Source: Afipia sp. GAS231 (lineage in GTDB: Bacteria > Pseudomonadota > Alphaproteobacteria > Rhizobiales > Xanthobacteraceae). From it: a DNA stretch of 64,000 nt. The stretch covers positions 7,302,501 to 7,366,500 of the forward strand of contig NZ_LT629703.1 in NCBI RefSeq assembly GCF_900103365.1, written 5' to 3'. A program made the translations under genes and the position numbers. The notes below the pieces were generated by a model. The model searched no databases, was not told the origin of the DNA, and saw only the letters and a list, made by a program, of their open reading frames with translations. Of this stretch, positions 26,231-34,765 are shown in pieces (the first letter of the stretch is position 1; every line of letters starts with the position of its first letter).

Positions 26231-27265
26231 TCAGGGCGCAGACGAAAAGCCTTCCGACGTAGTCCGGATCCGGTTGCGGCCGAAAATGTAGATCGCCGTC
26301 GTGGCCACCAGCAGCGCGAGGCCGATCAGGATCGAGGTGAGGCCAAGCGGGACCAGCACCAGCGACACGTTGCGCTCGGGATTGACGAACCAGTGATGGA
26401 TCGAAGTGAGCAGGAAGGCCACGCCGGCAAAGCCCGCGCCGCCGCCTGCGACCAGCAGCGCCCACATCCGCCGCAATTGGCTCAGCCGTTCGCGCGCGAT
26501 GTCGGTGCGCGGCGCGTGGTGCCGGCCGACGCGGCGCACCAGCCGCACCGCAAAGCCGATCGAACTGAACCCGATGATGACGCTGGCCGTCCCCAGCAGC
26601 AGCCGGGTCGAGGAATCGAGGTCCGGATTGCGCTGCAGGGTCAGCAGCGGAAAATCGAACGCCGCATGCAGCGCGACCGGCGCAAACAGGACGAGACTCC
26701 AGCTCGAGATGCGCGCCCAGTCGCGATGATGCCTGTTAGCGCCGAGCGCGGTACCGGCGCGCGCGATCGCGATATAGGCGCCGGCGATGATGCCGAGCGC
26801 GCCGTGGAAAGGCACGGTCAGCACGCTGCGCAAGGCGGCCAGCGATCGCCACATGTCGGTATGCTGCACGAGATAAGCGAGGTTTTCGTAAGCAGCGAAG
26901 CCAAGGCCCGCAGCCGCGCCATAGACCACGGTGTCCATCGGATCGGCGAAGGTGCGGCGCCGCGCCACCGCCGACACCACCACGATCACGAGCACTTTCA
27001 CGATTTCTTCAGGTGCTGCGACGCCGAACACCGAGCGCAGCGCCTGCGTCATCCAGGGATTTCCGGGGACGGCGAGAATCGCTGCAAACGGCGCGCGCGC
27101 GATTCCCAGCAGTGAAATGCTGGCAGCCCCGAGCACGAAAGCCAGCCACACCCGCGCCGGCGGCCCGGGACGCTCGTCGGCGGCAATGACGAGCCATAGC
27201 ACCAGCAATGCCGGCGCGATCGCGGCGGCACCAATCGAGGTGGGGAGGGCCTGAAGCAGCAGCAT
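26231..27265 (-). CDS. PrsW-family intramembrane metalloprotease
   Basis: A 344-residue multi-pass protein with the PrsW motifs APEEIVKVLVIVVV (EExxK), YGAAAGLGFAAYEN, VPFHGALGIIAGAY and ALHAAFDFP, whose Glu and His residues are the proposed zinc ligands. PrsW proteins cleave membrane-bound anti-sigma factors in other bacteria. The frame is open 84 codons upstream of the ATG at 27265, but that part is Arg/Ser-rich without family resemblance. The last 100 residues add two or three membrane helices. No anti-sigma gene is nearby. Confidence 0.85.
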   Translation of the reverse strand: MLLLQALPTSIGAAAIAPALLVLWLVIAADERPGPPARVWLAFVLGAASISLLGIARAPFAAILAVPGNPWMTQALRSVFGVAAPEEIVKVLVIVVVSAVARRRTFADPMDTVVYGAAAGLGFAAYENLAYLVQHTDMWRSLAALRSVLTVPFHGALGIIAGAYIAIARAGTALGANRHHRDWARISSWSLVLFAPVALHAAFDFPLLTLQRNPDLDSSTRLLLGTASVIIGFSSIGFAVRLVRRVGRHHAPRTDIARERLSQLRRMWALLVAGGGAGFAGVAFLLTSIHHWFVNPERNVSLVLVPLGLTSILIGLALLVATTAIYIFGRNRIRTTSEGFSSAP

Positions 27266-27556
27266 ATCAGCGAACTTTGCCTTGCATGAACCGAAAATGG
27301 CCGCAAATTCAGCGGTTTGCAACAAAATCCGTCGTGACTCCTTGTCGCCGGGAGGTCCCGCAATGGCCCGCGTCTGGTGGCGGTAAAGTGCGTCCCGCGC
27401 CTGCAGATACAGGGGTTGCGGCGATCTGCTGCATGAACAGCCGCGCTGAATCTTCTGCGCGACTGTGTCCGCCAAGCCACAGCATTGTGTGTCCGATTCC
27501 TCTACAACCGAGTCCAAGGAATTCGCAACTTCGATTGGCTAATGGGGAAAATTACG

Positions 27557-28351
27557 ATGAAGAAATTTGCTCTTGGAATGCTCGCTGCGGTCGCCATGAC
27601 CGGTTCGGCCGTCGCGGCCGATATGGCTCCCCGCTACACCAAGGCGCCGCCGCCGGCCCCGATCGCGATCTACACCTGGACCGGTTGCTACATCGGCGCC
27701 AACGTTGGCGGTGCATGGCACAACATCAACCAGAATGCGCCCCGTCGGGTCGATGGTACCATCTTCACCCCCCCACTCGACCTCGGATCGGCCGACAGCC
27801 AGGGCGACTTCATCGGCGGCGGTCAGGTCGGTTGCGATTACCAGTTCGCTGGCAACTGGGTCGTCGGTATCCAGGGCATGTTCGACTTCGGCAACACCAA
27901 CAGCCGCAACAACATCCTCGATGCCCGCACTGCTGCCCTCGGCACGCCCTTTACGACCACCCGTACCCGCGATCTCTACACCGTGACTGGCCGCGTGGGC
28001 TACCTGTTCACGCCGCAGTTGCTCGGTTACGTGAAGGGCGGCGGCGCCTGGACCAACACCTACACCGAAGTCCGCGGCACACTTCCGTTCCCCTTCCTCT
28101 CGGAATCGGCCAGTGCTGATCGCCAAGGTTACACCGTCGGTGGCGGCCTCGAATACCAGTTCGCCAGGGGCTGGTCGGTGTTCGGCGAATACAACTATGC
28201 CGACTTCGGCCGCAAGGACATCAGCTTTACCAACGGCCCGGGCACCGTGGGTTCCCCCTCGGTCGTCTCGACCCGCCTGAACATCCAGACCGCGCTGGTT
28301 GGCGTGAACTACAAGTTCAACTTCGCTCAGCCGGTCGTCGCGAAGTATTGA
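27557..28351 (+). CDS. outer-membrane beta-barrel protein (Omp25/31-like)
   Basis: A 264-residue exported protein: signal peptide MKKFALGMLAAVAMTGSAVA, then APRYTKAPPPAP and the family motif WTGCYIGANVGGAW. The beta-barrel repeats are typical (GGGQVGCDYQFAGNWVVGIQ, VTGRVGYLFTPQLLGYVKGG, GYTVGGGLEYQFARGWSVFG), ending in an aromatic residue. Rhizobial relatives (Omp25/31, RopB) are abundant surface proteins. The ATG at 27557 follows GGGGAAAA; the frame extends further upstream without merit. Followed by a strong terminator, so monocistronic. Confidence 0.93.
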   Translation: MKKFALGMLAAVAMTGSAVAADMAPRYTKAPPPAPIAIYTWTGCYIGANVGGAWHNINQNAPRRVDGTIFTPPLDLGSADSQGDFIGGGQVGCDYQFAGNWVVGIQGMFDFGNTNSRNNILDARTAALGTPFTTTRTRDLYTVTGRVGYLFTPQLLGYVKGGGAWTNTYTEVRGTLPFPFLSESASADRQGYTVGGGLEYQFARGWSVFGEYNYADFGRKDISFTNGPGTVGSPSVVSTRLNIQTALVGVNYKFNFAQPVVAKY

Positions 28352-28386
28352 GATCGAGCGGACCTGCGGTCCTCTCCAGACAGGTT

Positions 28387-28415
28387 AAAAGCCCCGGCAT
28401 TGCCGGGGCTTTTTG
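28387..28415 (+). terminator. rho-independent terminator after the Omp25-like gene
   Basis: The stem gccccggc/gccggggc with a small loop is preceded by aaaa and followed by ttttt, 35 bases after the porin stop. Confidence 0.9.
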
Positions 28416-28478
28416 CTGTGTAGGGGAATTGTTGCGACCGGCGGCGAGGCCGTCGCGCGCGATGTCGCTACGCGCCGC

Positions 28479-28769
28479 TCAGCAGCCGCGGCAAAGGCCC
28501 CGCACCTTGGCGTCGACGGCGGCGTCCTCGTCTGTGGGCCGATCAATCCCTTTGGGGCTATCAGCGACGGCAGCCGGAGGCCGTGCACCGCCGGGGCGCT
28601 TGGCAGCCGACGAGCGCACGGGCGTGGCGTGTGAAGTCTTGGGCGGCGCCTCATTGTTGTAACAGGCGAGCTTTGCGGCGGCATCCGCGATCGAACTGCA
28701 GTCGCCGATCTCGGCAGAGGCGGTTTGGGTCAGGGCGCAGATCGCGCCGAGGGCGGCAACCAATCGCAT
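28479..28769 (-). CDS. small secreted protein with C-terminal CRGC
   Basis: A 96-residue protein with a short signal peptide (LVAALGAICALTQTASAE). It then has a motif CSSIADAAAKLACYN, seen in several periplasmic proteins with a Cys-helix-Cys unit, a Pro/Lys-rich linker, and the C-terminus DAAVDAKVRGLCRGC. The tail resembles that of the gene at 23808-24050. It is convergent with the porin. The CSSI...LACYN segment suggests a disulfide-stapled helical hairpin. Confidence 0.75.
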   Translation of the reverse strand: MRLVAALGAICALTQTASAEIGDCSSIADAAAKLACYNNEAPPKTSHATPVRSSAAKRPGGARPPAAVADSPKGIDRPTDEDAAVDAKVRGLCRGC

Positions 28770-28993
28770 TTCAACTCCACGTCCGATCCAGAGGTGTCCG
28801 GCTGTCAGCGCGTATCGCGCGCCGGCGCTGCCGGCATATCAGAGCCACGTTCGCCCGTCCAAGAAGCGCACATCTTGGACCGTTGTGCGGCAGCGTCGGA
28901 ATCGAAAAGTCGGCGGGGAACCGAGGACGGTGGAGCGGCTTGGTACGCCGGCGTGGTAGATTCGGCCCGACGCCATACAGGAGGCATTGCCGG

Positions 28994-29212
28994 GTGCTGT
29001 TTCGCGGAGCGGAGACACATACGAGATCGGTTCTGAAGGCTGTCAGTTGGCGGACGCTCGGAACGCTCGACACGTTTGCCATCAGCTGGTTCCTGACCGG
29101 CAAGGTCGAGATTGCCGGTTCGATCGCTGCGCTCGAGATCATCACCAAGATCGGCTGGTATTACCTGCACGAACGGATCTGGAGCGCAATTTCGTGGGGG
29201 CGGCGCCGGTGA
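28994..29212 (+). CDS. DUF2061 membrane protein
   Basis: A 72-residue protein with the DUF2061 pattern: RSVLKAVSWRTLGTLDTFAI, a membrane helix around SWFLTGKVEIAGSIAALEII and the ending TKIGWYYLHERIWSAISWG. The GTG at 28994 has a perfect AGGAGG nine bases upstream (28979-28984), which decides the start; the long upstream extension of the frame is noise. Function of the family is unknown; two members are often fused to sulfate-assimilation or other genes, but no such neighbour exists here. Confidence 0.87.
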   Translation: MLFRGAETHTRSVLKAVSWRTLGTLDTFAISWFLTGKVEIAGSIAALEIITKIGWYYLHERIWSAISWGRRR

Positions 29213-29251
29213 GTCCGGTTTGCGTAATCGCCGCCTTGGCCCGGAAGCCAG

Positions 29252-30478
29252 TTAGCCGGCGTCGTTGCCGGTGGCATTGGCTCCAACCTTGCCTTGCACA
29301 GCGAGCAAGCCCGCCAGTGCGATGATCGCGAAACCGGCCCCGGCCAGGAAGGTGCCTCGGGGGCCGGCGATGTCCCACAGCCCGCCGGCGATGATGCTCG
29401 CTGCGAGCATCGCCAGCCCACCCAGCAGGTTGAAGAAACCGTAAGCGGTGCCACGCAACTCCGCGGGCGACGTGTCCGCGACAAGCGCGGCCAGCAATCC
29501 CTGGGTAAGCCCCATGTGCAGCCCCCACAGCACCACGCCAAGGACAACGCCGCCGAGCGAAGGCAACAGCGCCAATGCGACATCGGCGCCAACCAGCAAC
29601 AGAATGCCGATCGCGAGCAGCGGCACGCGGCTGAAGCGATCCGAAAGCGCGCCGGCCGGATAGGCCGCCAGGGCATAGACGACGTTCATGACCACCAGCA
29701 CGGCCGGCAGCAGCGTGATCGGCAGTCCGACATTCTGGGCGCGCAGAATCAGGAATGCCTCGCTGAAGCGCGCCAGCGTGAACACGGTCGCAACCGCCAC
29801 CACCCACCAGTAGTCGGCGCCGAGATTCCTGATCTCCGTAAGGCTGACCGGATTGCGCACGCGGCGCCGGCCTTGCGGCCGACCCGGCTCGCGCACGGCG
29901 AAACTGATCAGCGCCAGCGACAGCAAGGCGGGAATGATGGCGAACCAGAACACCGCCTTGAAGTTATCAGCCGTCCACCACATCAGTCCGATGGCGAGCA
30001 GCGGGCCGATGAACGCGCCGACCGTATCGAGCGACTGGCGCAGGCCAAAGCTGGCACCGCGCAGCTCTGATGGTGCGAGGTCGGCGACCAGCGCGTCACG
30101 GGGCGCGCCACGAATGCCCTTGCCGATCCGATCGACGAAGCGCGCCGCCACCAACCAGCCCACGGTCGATGCGAGAGGAAAGACCGGCCTGGTCAACGCG
30201 GCGAGACCGTAGCCAAACGCCGCAAGCCATTTGCGCCGGCCGAGCCAATCCGAAAGCGCGCCGGAAAATATCTTGGTGATCGATGCCGTCGCCTCGGCGA
30301 TCCCCTCGATGACGCCGACCGTCACCATCGATGCGCCGAGCGCCGTTACGAGATAGACCGGCAGCAAGGCGTGGATCATCTCCGACGAGATGTCCATCAG
30401 CATCGAGACAAAGCCCAATGTCCAGACGCCGATCGGAATATTTCTGATTGAACCGGTCGGCCTGGTGTCGGCTGGCAT
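29252..30478 (-). CDS. major facilitator superfamily transporter
   Basis: A 408-residue, twelve-helix MFS permease. The loop 2-3 signature is GALSDWLGRRKWLAAFGYGL and its second-half copy is AYPAGALSDRFSRVPLLAIG. The N-terminus FVSMLMDISSEMIHALLPVY resembles the clade whose members are often annotated as drug or sugar exporters. The start could also be the GTG at 30529, which would overlap the upstream hydrolase gene; the ATG at 30478 is preferred. It is the last gene of a minus-strand run SnoaL - M20 hydrolase - MFS with 26-base gaps, so it may move the hydrolase substrate or product. Confidence 0.87.
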   Translation of the reverse strand: MPADTRPTGSIRNIPIGVWTLGFVSMLMDISSEMIHALLPVYLVTALGASMVTVGVIEGIAEATASITKIFSGALSDWLGRRKWLAAFGYGLAALTRPVFPLASTVGWLVAARFVDRIGKGIRGAPRDALVADLAPSELRGASFGLRQSLDTVGAFIGPLLAIGLMWWTADNFKAVFWFAIIPALLSLALISFAVREPGRPQGRRRVRNPVSLTEIRNLGADYWWVVAVATVFTLARFSEAFLILRAQNVGLPITLLPAVLVVMNVVYALAAYPAGALSDRFSRVPLLAIGILLLVGADVALALLPSLGGVVLGVVLWGLHMGLTQGLLAALVADTSPAELRGTAYGFFNLLGGLAMLAASIIAGGLWDIAGPRGTFLAGAGFAIIALAGLLAVQGKVGANATGNDAG

Positions 30479-30504
30479 TGGGACGCTCGCAGTGCTTTCG
30501 CGCT

Positions 30505-31737
30505 TTAACCCTTCAGCAGGCGCCGGCACGCGTCAACAAAGACCTCGGCGCCGGTGACGATATCCGCATCAGCAGTGTTTTCGGTCCAGTGATGGCTGAT
30601 GCCGCCGATCGAAGGCACGAACAGCATGCCTGACGGCATGACGGTGGCGAGAACCTGGGCGTCGTGACCGGCGCCGCTCGGCATGCGGACGGATTTGCCG
30701 CCGGCAAAGGCGGCGCTCGCCGCCTCGATGGCATTCTGGAACGAGGCATCCATCAGCGCCGGCGCGCCGGTGCGAATACGCTCCACCGCGACCGTGCACG
30801 GGCCCCGCGCGCTGACGTCGGCGGCCATGCTTTGCAGCAATTCCTCAAGGCGCGCGATGACGGCGGAATCATCGTCGCGGATCTGGAACAGCATTTCGGC
30901 AGCGCCCGGGATGATGCTCGGGGCGCCGGGATCGAGGGTGATGCGGCCGGTGGTCCAGACCGTACGCGGTCCGCAGTGTGCCGGAAAACGATCGTCGATC
31001 TCGACGCAGAATCTCGCGAGCGCCAGCCCGGCATCCCTGCGAACGGCCATCCTTGTGGTGCCGGCGTGATTTTGTTCGCCGGTGAAGCTGATCCGGTATT
31101 GCCAGATGCCGACGATGGAGGTGACGACGCCGATCTTGAGCGCGTTACCTTCGAGCGTTTGACCCTGCTCGATATGCGCCTCCAGATATCCGATATGGCG
31201 TCCGCGTTCGCAAACCGCACGCGCCCGGCCGGCGAGACCCGCTTCGCTGAGCGCATCGCGCATGGATTGGCCGCCAGAGCGGTCGCGCGCGGCGTCGATC
31301 TCCGCTTCCGTGACGCCGCCGGTATAGGACCGGCTGCCGAGAAAACTGCCGAAATGGCCTTCCTCGTCGCACCAGGACGCGACTTCGATCGCACCGTGTG
31401 TAGCGGGATCGGAATTGATGATGCGGGCGGCTTCAAGCGCGTAGATGACGCCGAGCGGACCATCGAGCCAGCCTGCGTAATTCTGGCTTTCGAGGTGCGA
31501 CCCGGCCAGCAATTTCGGTCCCGGTCTTGCGCTGGTGCCAAGCACATTGCCGATGCCGTCGATCTCGGCCGTCAGCCCGGCGTCCGGCAGCCGTTGCGCC
31601 AGCCACTGCAGCGAGCGGATGTGCGGCTCGGAGAAGGTCGGCTTGTGCACGCCGGTCTTGTAGGCGCCGATGGCACGGAGCGCGTTGAGATCGGCCAGGA
31701 CGCGGGCGCCGTCGGCGCGTGAGTTGTTGTCAGACAT
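30505..31737 (-). CDS. M20-family Zn-dependent hydrolase (N-carbamoyl-amino acid hydrolase / allantoate amidohydrolase type)
   Basis: A 410-residue amidohydrolase. Metal-site motifs are GSHLESQNYAGWLDGPLGV (His/Asp), SWCDEEGHFG (the Glu-Glu pair), LEAHIEQG and the C-terminal SGAGHDAQVLA and GGISHHWTEN. The lid-domain motif GEQNHAGTTRMAVRRDA is also present. In this family D of the first motif is often preceded by 'GSHLDTV'; here SQN replaces it, a variation worth noting. The start at 31737 excludes a long upstream frame that overlaps the SnoaL gene. Substrates of relatives are N-carbamoyl amino acids, allantoate or ureidoglycine. Confidence 0.88.
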   Translation of the reverse strand: MSDNNSRADGARVLADLNALRAIGAYKTGVHKPTFSEPHIRSLQWLAQRLPDAGLTAEIDGIGNVLGTSARPGPKLLAGSHLESQNYAGWLDGPLGVIYALEAARIINSDPATHGAIEVASWCDEEGHFGSFLGSRSYTGGVTEAEIDAARDRSGGQSMRDALSEAGLAGRARAVCERGRHIGYLEAHIEQGQTLEGNALKIGVVTSIVGIWQYRISFTGEQNHAGTTRMAVRRDAGLALARFCVEIDDRFPAHCGPRTVWTTGRITLDPGAPSIIPGAAEMLFQIRDDDSAVIARLEELLQSMAADVSARGPCTVAVERIRTGAPALMDASFQNAIEAASAAFAGGKSVRMPSGAGHDAQVLATVMPSGMLFVPSIGGISHHWTENTADADIVTGAEVFVDACRRLLKG

Positions 31738-31763
31738 GAGGGGCCCTTGCTGTAATTCACAAA

Positions 31764-32141
31764 TCAGACCGGCTTGCGATAGACGTCCTTGGTCGCGAGC
31801 CTGCCGTCTGCAAAACTGTAGCGCTCGATGCCGCGTTGTTCGCGTTGCTCGCCGGTTGCACGCACGGTCTCGCTGACGCGGAAGGTCATGAAGCTGATAT
31901 CGCCGGCGTGATGATAGACGACGTCGTGAAAACGTTGTGCCGAGAGGTGTGCCTTTTGCTCGGTGAGGTGCGCGGCGATAGCGGCGGGACCTCGCAGTGA
32001 CTTCGTCACGGCAAGCCCGTCGTGGAAACTCCACAGGAAGTCCGGCGTGACGGCCTGATACAGCGCGTCCATGTCGCCCCGGAAGAGCGCGCGTGCGAAG
32101 CGCTTGAACAACTCGTCTCGTTCGTCGGGTGAGGGGACCAT
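31764..32141 (-). CDS. SnoaL/NTF2-like protein
   Basis: A 125-residue single-domain protein with the cone-shaped NTF2-like pattern: LFKRFARALFRGDMDALYQA, then VTPDFLWSFHDG, and a beta-sheet half ending FADGRLATKDVYRKPV. Relatives include polyketide cyclases, isomerases and uncharacterised stress proteins. The frame runs back through tRNA-Glu, so the ATG at 32141 is the only sensible start. It is the first gene of the run with the M20 hydrolase and MFS permease. Confidence 0.8.
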   Translation of the reverse strand: MVPSPDERDELFKRFARALFRGDMDALYQAVTPDFLWSFHDGLAVTKSLRGPAAIAAHLTEQKAHLSAQRFHDVVYHHAGDISFMTFRVSETVRATGEQREQRGIERYSFADGRLATKDVYRKPV

Positions 32142-32170
32142 GATCCATCCATACCCAATTTTGGGGATGA

Positions 32171-32245
32171 TGGCGCTCCCTAGCGGAATCGAACCGCTCT
32201 CTCCACCGTGAAAGGGTGGCGTCCTAACCGATAGACGAAGGGAGC
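32171..32245 (-). tRNA. tRNA-Glu (anticodon TTC)
   Basis: A 75-base cloverleaf with encoded CCA. The acceptor GCTCCCT pairs with AGGGAGC, the D arm contains ATCGGTTAGGA, the anticodon loop is CTTTCAC, and the T arm has GGTTCGATTCC. Confidence 0.95.
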
Positions 32246-32495
32246 AAAACAACGGGAAATCAATGCTTTAGAGGCTTGATGGGCCGCGTTGGTCGCCGGC
32301 TGACAGGTACCATCAAGGCGGCGACGGGCGAACGTATAGTGGCGTTTGGCCGGGCGGGCAAGCCGCCCGAAAACCCCTTTTTCGGGCCGATTTTCCCGCC
32401 CGCTTCCCGGTCCCGCGAGACTCTGAAAAGCGGGGTATTCCGCAACGGCTTTTTAAGCCGCATGGCGTAGGCCTGTGAGCAGGGGAACTTCTGAC

Positions 32496-32756
32496 ATGGC
32501 CTTGGGTAGCGACAAGAAGCGCGCGGCGCGCAAATCAGTGAGCCAAGCCGGCTGGATCACGCTCGAAGGCGGCTTCGCGGCGCGCCAATGCGTCGTGCAG
32601 GATCTTTCCATCTCCGGCGCGAAGGTCACGATCGACGATTCCAACACGCTGCCGGCTAAATTGCGGCTGGCGTTTTCGCGCGATGCGCGAACCGGACGGC
32701 CCTGCGAGGTGGTCTGGCGCCGCGGCAAATCCGTCGGCGTCAAGTTCGTCCGCTAG
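32496..32756 (+). CDS. PilZ-domain protein
   Basis: An 86-residue stand-alone PilZ domain. The N-terminal arginine motif region is DKKRAARKSVSQ, and the second c-di-GMP motif is DLSISGAKV (D/NxSxxG). The C-terminal strand reads CEVVWRRGKSVGVKFV. Short PilZ proteins bind c-di-GMP and act on motility or exopolysaccharide machinery, but no partner gene lies nearby. The ATG at 32496 has AGGGGAA eight bases upstream, better than the GTG at 32475. Confidence 0.87.
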   Translation: MALGSDKKRAARKSVSQAGWITLEGGFAARQCVVQDLSISGAKVTIDDSNTLPAKLRLAFSRDARTGRPCEVVWRRGKSVGVKFVR

Positions 32757-32787
32757 CGTTGCAAGACGGCAGGCGATAAAAGACGGG

Positions 32788-33039
32788 ATGCGAAAATTCC
32801 TGCTTGCGATCGTTGTGGCGACCTTGCCAGCGCTGACCGCACTGGCCGAACAGCCGGCTTTTCCAAAATCCGAGAACACCGCGAAGCCGGGCAAGTTGCT
32901 GCCGGTGAAGGGCGCAACTTCGGCCCATTCATGCGCGGCGTTTGGCGCCGGCTTCGTCAGGGTCGAAGGCTCCGATACCTGCGTGAAGATCGGTGGTGCC
33001 GTCAGCGCCGGGGCGAGCGCCTATAGGGGCGCGCGCTGA
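32788..33039 (+). CDS. small secreted protein with a porin-type N-terminal motif
   Basis: An 83-residue protein with a signal peptide (FLLAIVVATLPALTALAEQ). The segment SCAAFGAGFVRVEGSDTCVKIGG closely resembles the N-terminal strand of the alphaproteobacterial porin family (C-x-x-[YF]-G-x-G-F-x-x-[IV]-x-G-[ST]-D-T-C-[IV]-K-I-G-G). The rest of a porin barrel is missing; the protein ends 16 residues later. It is either a conserved porin-like mini-protein or a remnant; the intact frame and position 31 bases after the PilZ gene favour the first. Confidence 0.7.
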   Translation: MRKFLLAIVVATLPALTALAEQPAFPKSENTAKPGKLLPVKGATSAHSCAAFGAGFVRVEGSDTCVKIGGAVSAGASAYRGAR

Positions 33040-33061
33040 CTGTCGATCTCGTAAGTTTAGC

Positions 33062-33709
33062 TCATGTCATCGGCGGCGCGATGAACTGGACGAAGCCGGG
33101 CCGGTCCGCGAACTGCGCGAACCAGCGTTCCAGGTTCGGCAGGTCAGGCTTGGTAACGCCTTCGACGCCGAGCCAGCGTCTTGCGTAGGCGCCGAGTGCG
33201 ATATCGGCGATCGTGAACTGATCGCCTTCGATGAAGCGCCGTGTCGCCAATTGCGCCTCGACGACCCGCCACACCACGCCTTCGGCGTCGGCATCCTTTT
33301 GAATCGCGACCATGTCGCGCTTTTCGGGCGGGGTGCGCACCAGCGCCCAGAACACCGGCCGGTCGACCGGCTGCAGCGTCGACAGCGTCCAGTCGAGCCA
33401 GCGGTCGACGCCGGCGCGCACTTTCGGCTCCTTTGGATAGATCGGCGAATTCTGGCCGTAGGCCATGCACAGATAGCGCATCACCGAATTGGATTCCCAC
33501 AGGACGAAGTCGCCGTCGACCAGCGTCGGCACCCGGCCGTTCGGATTCATCGCCAGATAAGGCGGCTCGTTGTTCTTGCCGAAATGGAGACCGGCATCGA
33601 TCCGGTCGTAGCCGAGATCGAGCTCGCGCAAGCACCACAGCACTTTTTGAACGTTGACCGAATTGGCCCGGCCCCAGATGGTCAGTTGTTGTTTGTTGTT
33701 GTCGGCCAC
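33062..33709 (-). CDS. glutathione S-transferase family protein
   Basis: A 215-residue GST. The thioredoxin-like N-terminal domain reads LTIWGRANSVNVQKVLWCLR, with NPNGRVPTLVDGDFVLWESN providing the cis-proline and the Glu-Ser glutathione-binding pair. The C-terminal helical domain contains FTIADIALGAYARRW (N-capping box). Chosen start is the GTG at 33709 with GGGAG nine bases upstream; the frame's earlier ATG lacks a site and overlaps the neighbouring terminator. Substrate unknown. Confidence 0.9.
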   Translation of the reverse strand: MADNNKQQLTIWGRANSVNVQKVLWCLRELDLGYDRIDAGLHFGKNNEPPYLAMNPNGRVPTLVDGDFVLWESNSVMRYLCMAYGQNSPIYPKEPKVRAGVDRWLDWTLSTLQPVDRPVFWALVRTPPEKRDMVAIQKDADAEGVVWRVVEAQLATRRFIEGDQFTIADIALGAYARRWLGVEGVTKPDLPNLERWFAQFADRPGFVQFIAPPMT

Positions 33710-33793
33710 GCGTTGTCGCTCCCGTTGATCTTCTTGCAGCGTTGATAGCCGAAGATCAGCGAAAAAGCGCGCGTTCAGATGAGGCATGCCCAA

Positions 33794-33834
33794 CAAAAAA
33801 AATCAGGCCCGCCGCGGTAACGGCAGAGCCTGAT
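33794..33834 (-). terminator. terminator for the 26-residue membrane protein gene
   Basis: On the minus strand ATCAGGC pairs with GCCTGAT across a 19-base GC-rich loop that can itself fold, followed directly by TTTTTTTTG. It lies about 30 bases after the stop of the tiny gene at 33865-33945. Confidence 0.8.
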
Positions 33835-33864
33835 CTTTCGTAAGTGGCAGGTTGACTCGACCGC

Positions 33865-33945
33865 TCAGCGGCCGAAGAACAACCACAGCAGGATGATCAC
33901 CGGGATAGGCACACCCAACAACCAAAGTAAAATTCCTCGTCCCAT
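33865..33945 (-). CDS. 26-residue membrane microprotein
   Basis: The frame encodes 26 residues, MGRGILLWLLGVPIPVIILL followed by WLFFGR: almost entirely one hydrophobic helix with a central PIP kink and Arg at both ends. The ATG is preceded by GAGGAGG at ideal distance (33951-33957), and a strong terminator follows. A clean ribosome site, a complete helix and a terminator make a real gene likely. I recall similar short proteins in Bradyrhizobium genomes, function unknown. Confidence 0.75.
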   Translation of the reverse strand: MGRGILLWLLGVPIPVIILLWLFFGR

Positions 33946-34075
33946 CGCAGCCTCCTCAAGATGTAATCAAGAGGAGAACTTTTGAAGGACGATACCGTTC
34001 CCGGATGGAAACCGGAATCTCCGCGTGGCGCGCGCTTTATAGTTTCGGAATGTGCACGACGAATTCGTACCGGGC

Positions 34076-34528
34076 TTACCAGTGGCCGGTGTTCGGCATC
34101 GATGCCCACGGCTCGGCCGGCGGCTTCGGCTCGCCCTTCTGCAACAGCTCGATCGAATGCAGGTCCGGCGAGCGGACGAACGCCATGTTGCCGTCGCGCG
34201 GCGGGCGGTTGATGGTGACGCCGGCCTTCATCAGGCGATCGCAGGTCGCATAGATGTCGTCGACCTCATAAGCGAGGTGGCCGAAATAGCGGTCCTCGCC
34301 GTATTTCTCCTCGTCCCAGTTGTAGGTGAGCTCGACCAGCGGCGCGCCGCGGTTCTGCGGGGCGGCCTTGAACAGGCCCTCGTCCTCGGCGGCGCACAGG
34401 AACACCAGCGTGAAGCGGCCCTTTTCGTTGTCGACCCGGCGTACTTCCTTCAGCCCCATCGCGTCGCGATAAAACTTCATCGCGGCATCGAGATTGCGGA
34501 CGCGCAGCATGGTGTGGAGATAACGCAT
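34076..34528 (-). CDS. gloA: lactoylglutathione lyase (glyoxalase I)
   Basis: A 150-residue VOC metalloenzyme converting the methylglyoxal-glutathione hemithioacetal to S-lactoylglutathione. The metal ligands are visible: His in RYLHTMLRVRN, Glu in PLVELTYNW, His in YFGHLAYEV and Glu in SIELLQKG. FYRDAMGLKEVRR is the usual first-helix region. The ATG at 34528 aligns with family starts. Length fits the single-domain bacterial enzyme; relatives usually use Ni or Zn. Confidence 0.93.
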   Translation of the reverse strand: MRYLHTMLRVRNLDAAMKFYRDAMGLKEVRRVDNEKGRFTLVFLCAAEDEGLFKAAPQNRGAPLVELTYNWDEEKYGEDRYFGHLAYEVDDIYATCDRLMKAGVTINRPPRDGNMAFVRSPDLHSIELLQKGEPKPPAEPWASMPNTGHW

Positions 34529-34765
34529 GTTTCTTGGCTCCCTGGGAACGTCGTGAGGTTGTTGGCCATTTCGGCGTGACGGGGCTTCAATAGCAGCAAA
34601 TTGCACCATGGGGCAGGGGTATGGGCGGCACGATGGCCCCTTGCGTCGTTCGGAAATTCAACACTTCGCGAGCCTCGAGGTGCCAACGCCAAGCTGGAAA
34701 AGCACCGGATATTGTGACCTAATCCCGAGGTTGAAATCTCGCGTCAGACACGGGGGGAGCATCAC

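Noticed and set aside
30505..32148. A 547-codon version of the M20 hydrolase
   Set aside because: The extra N-terminal part is the antisense-like shadow of the SnoaL gene; the family start is the Met at 31737.
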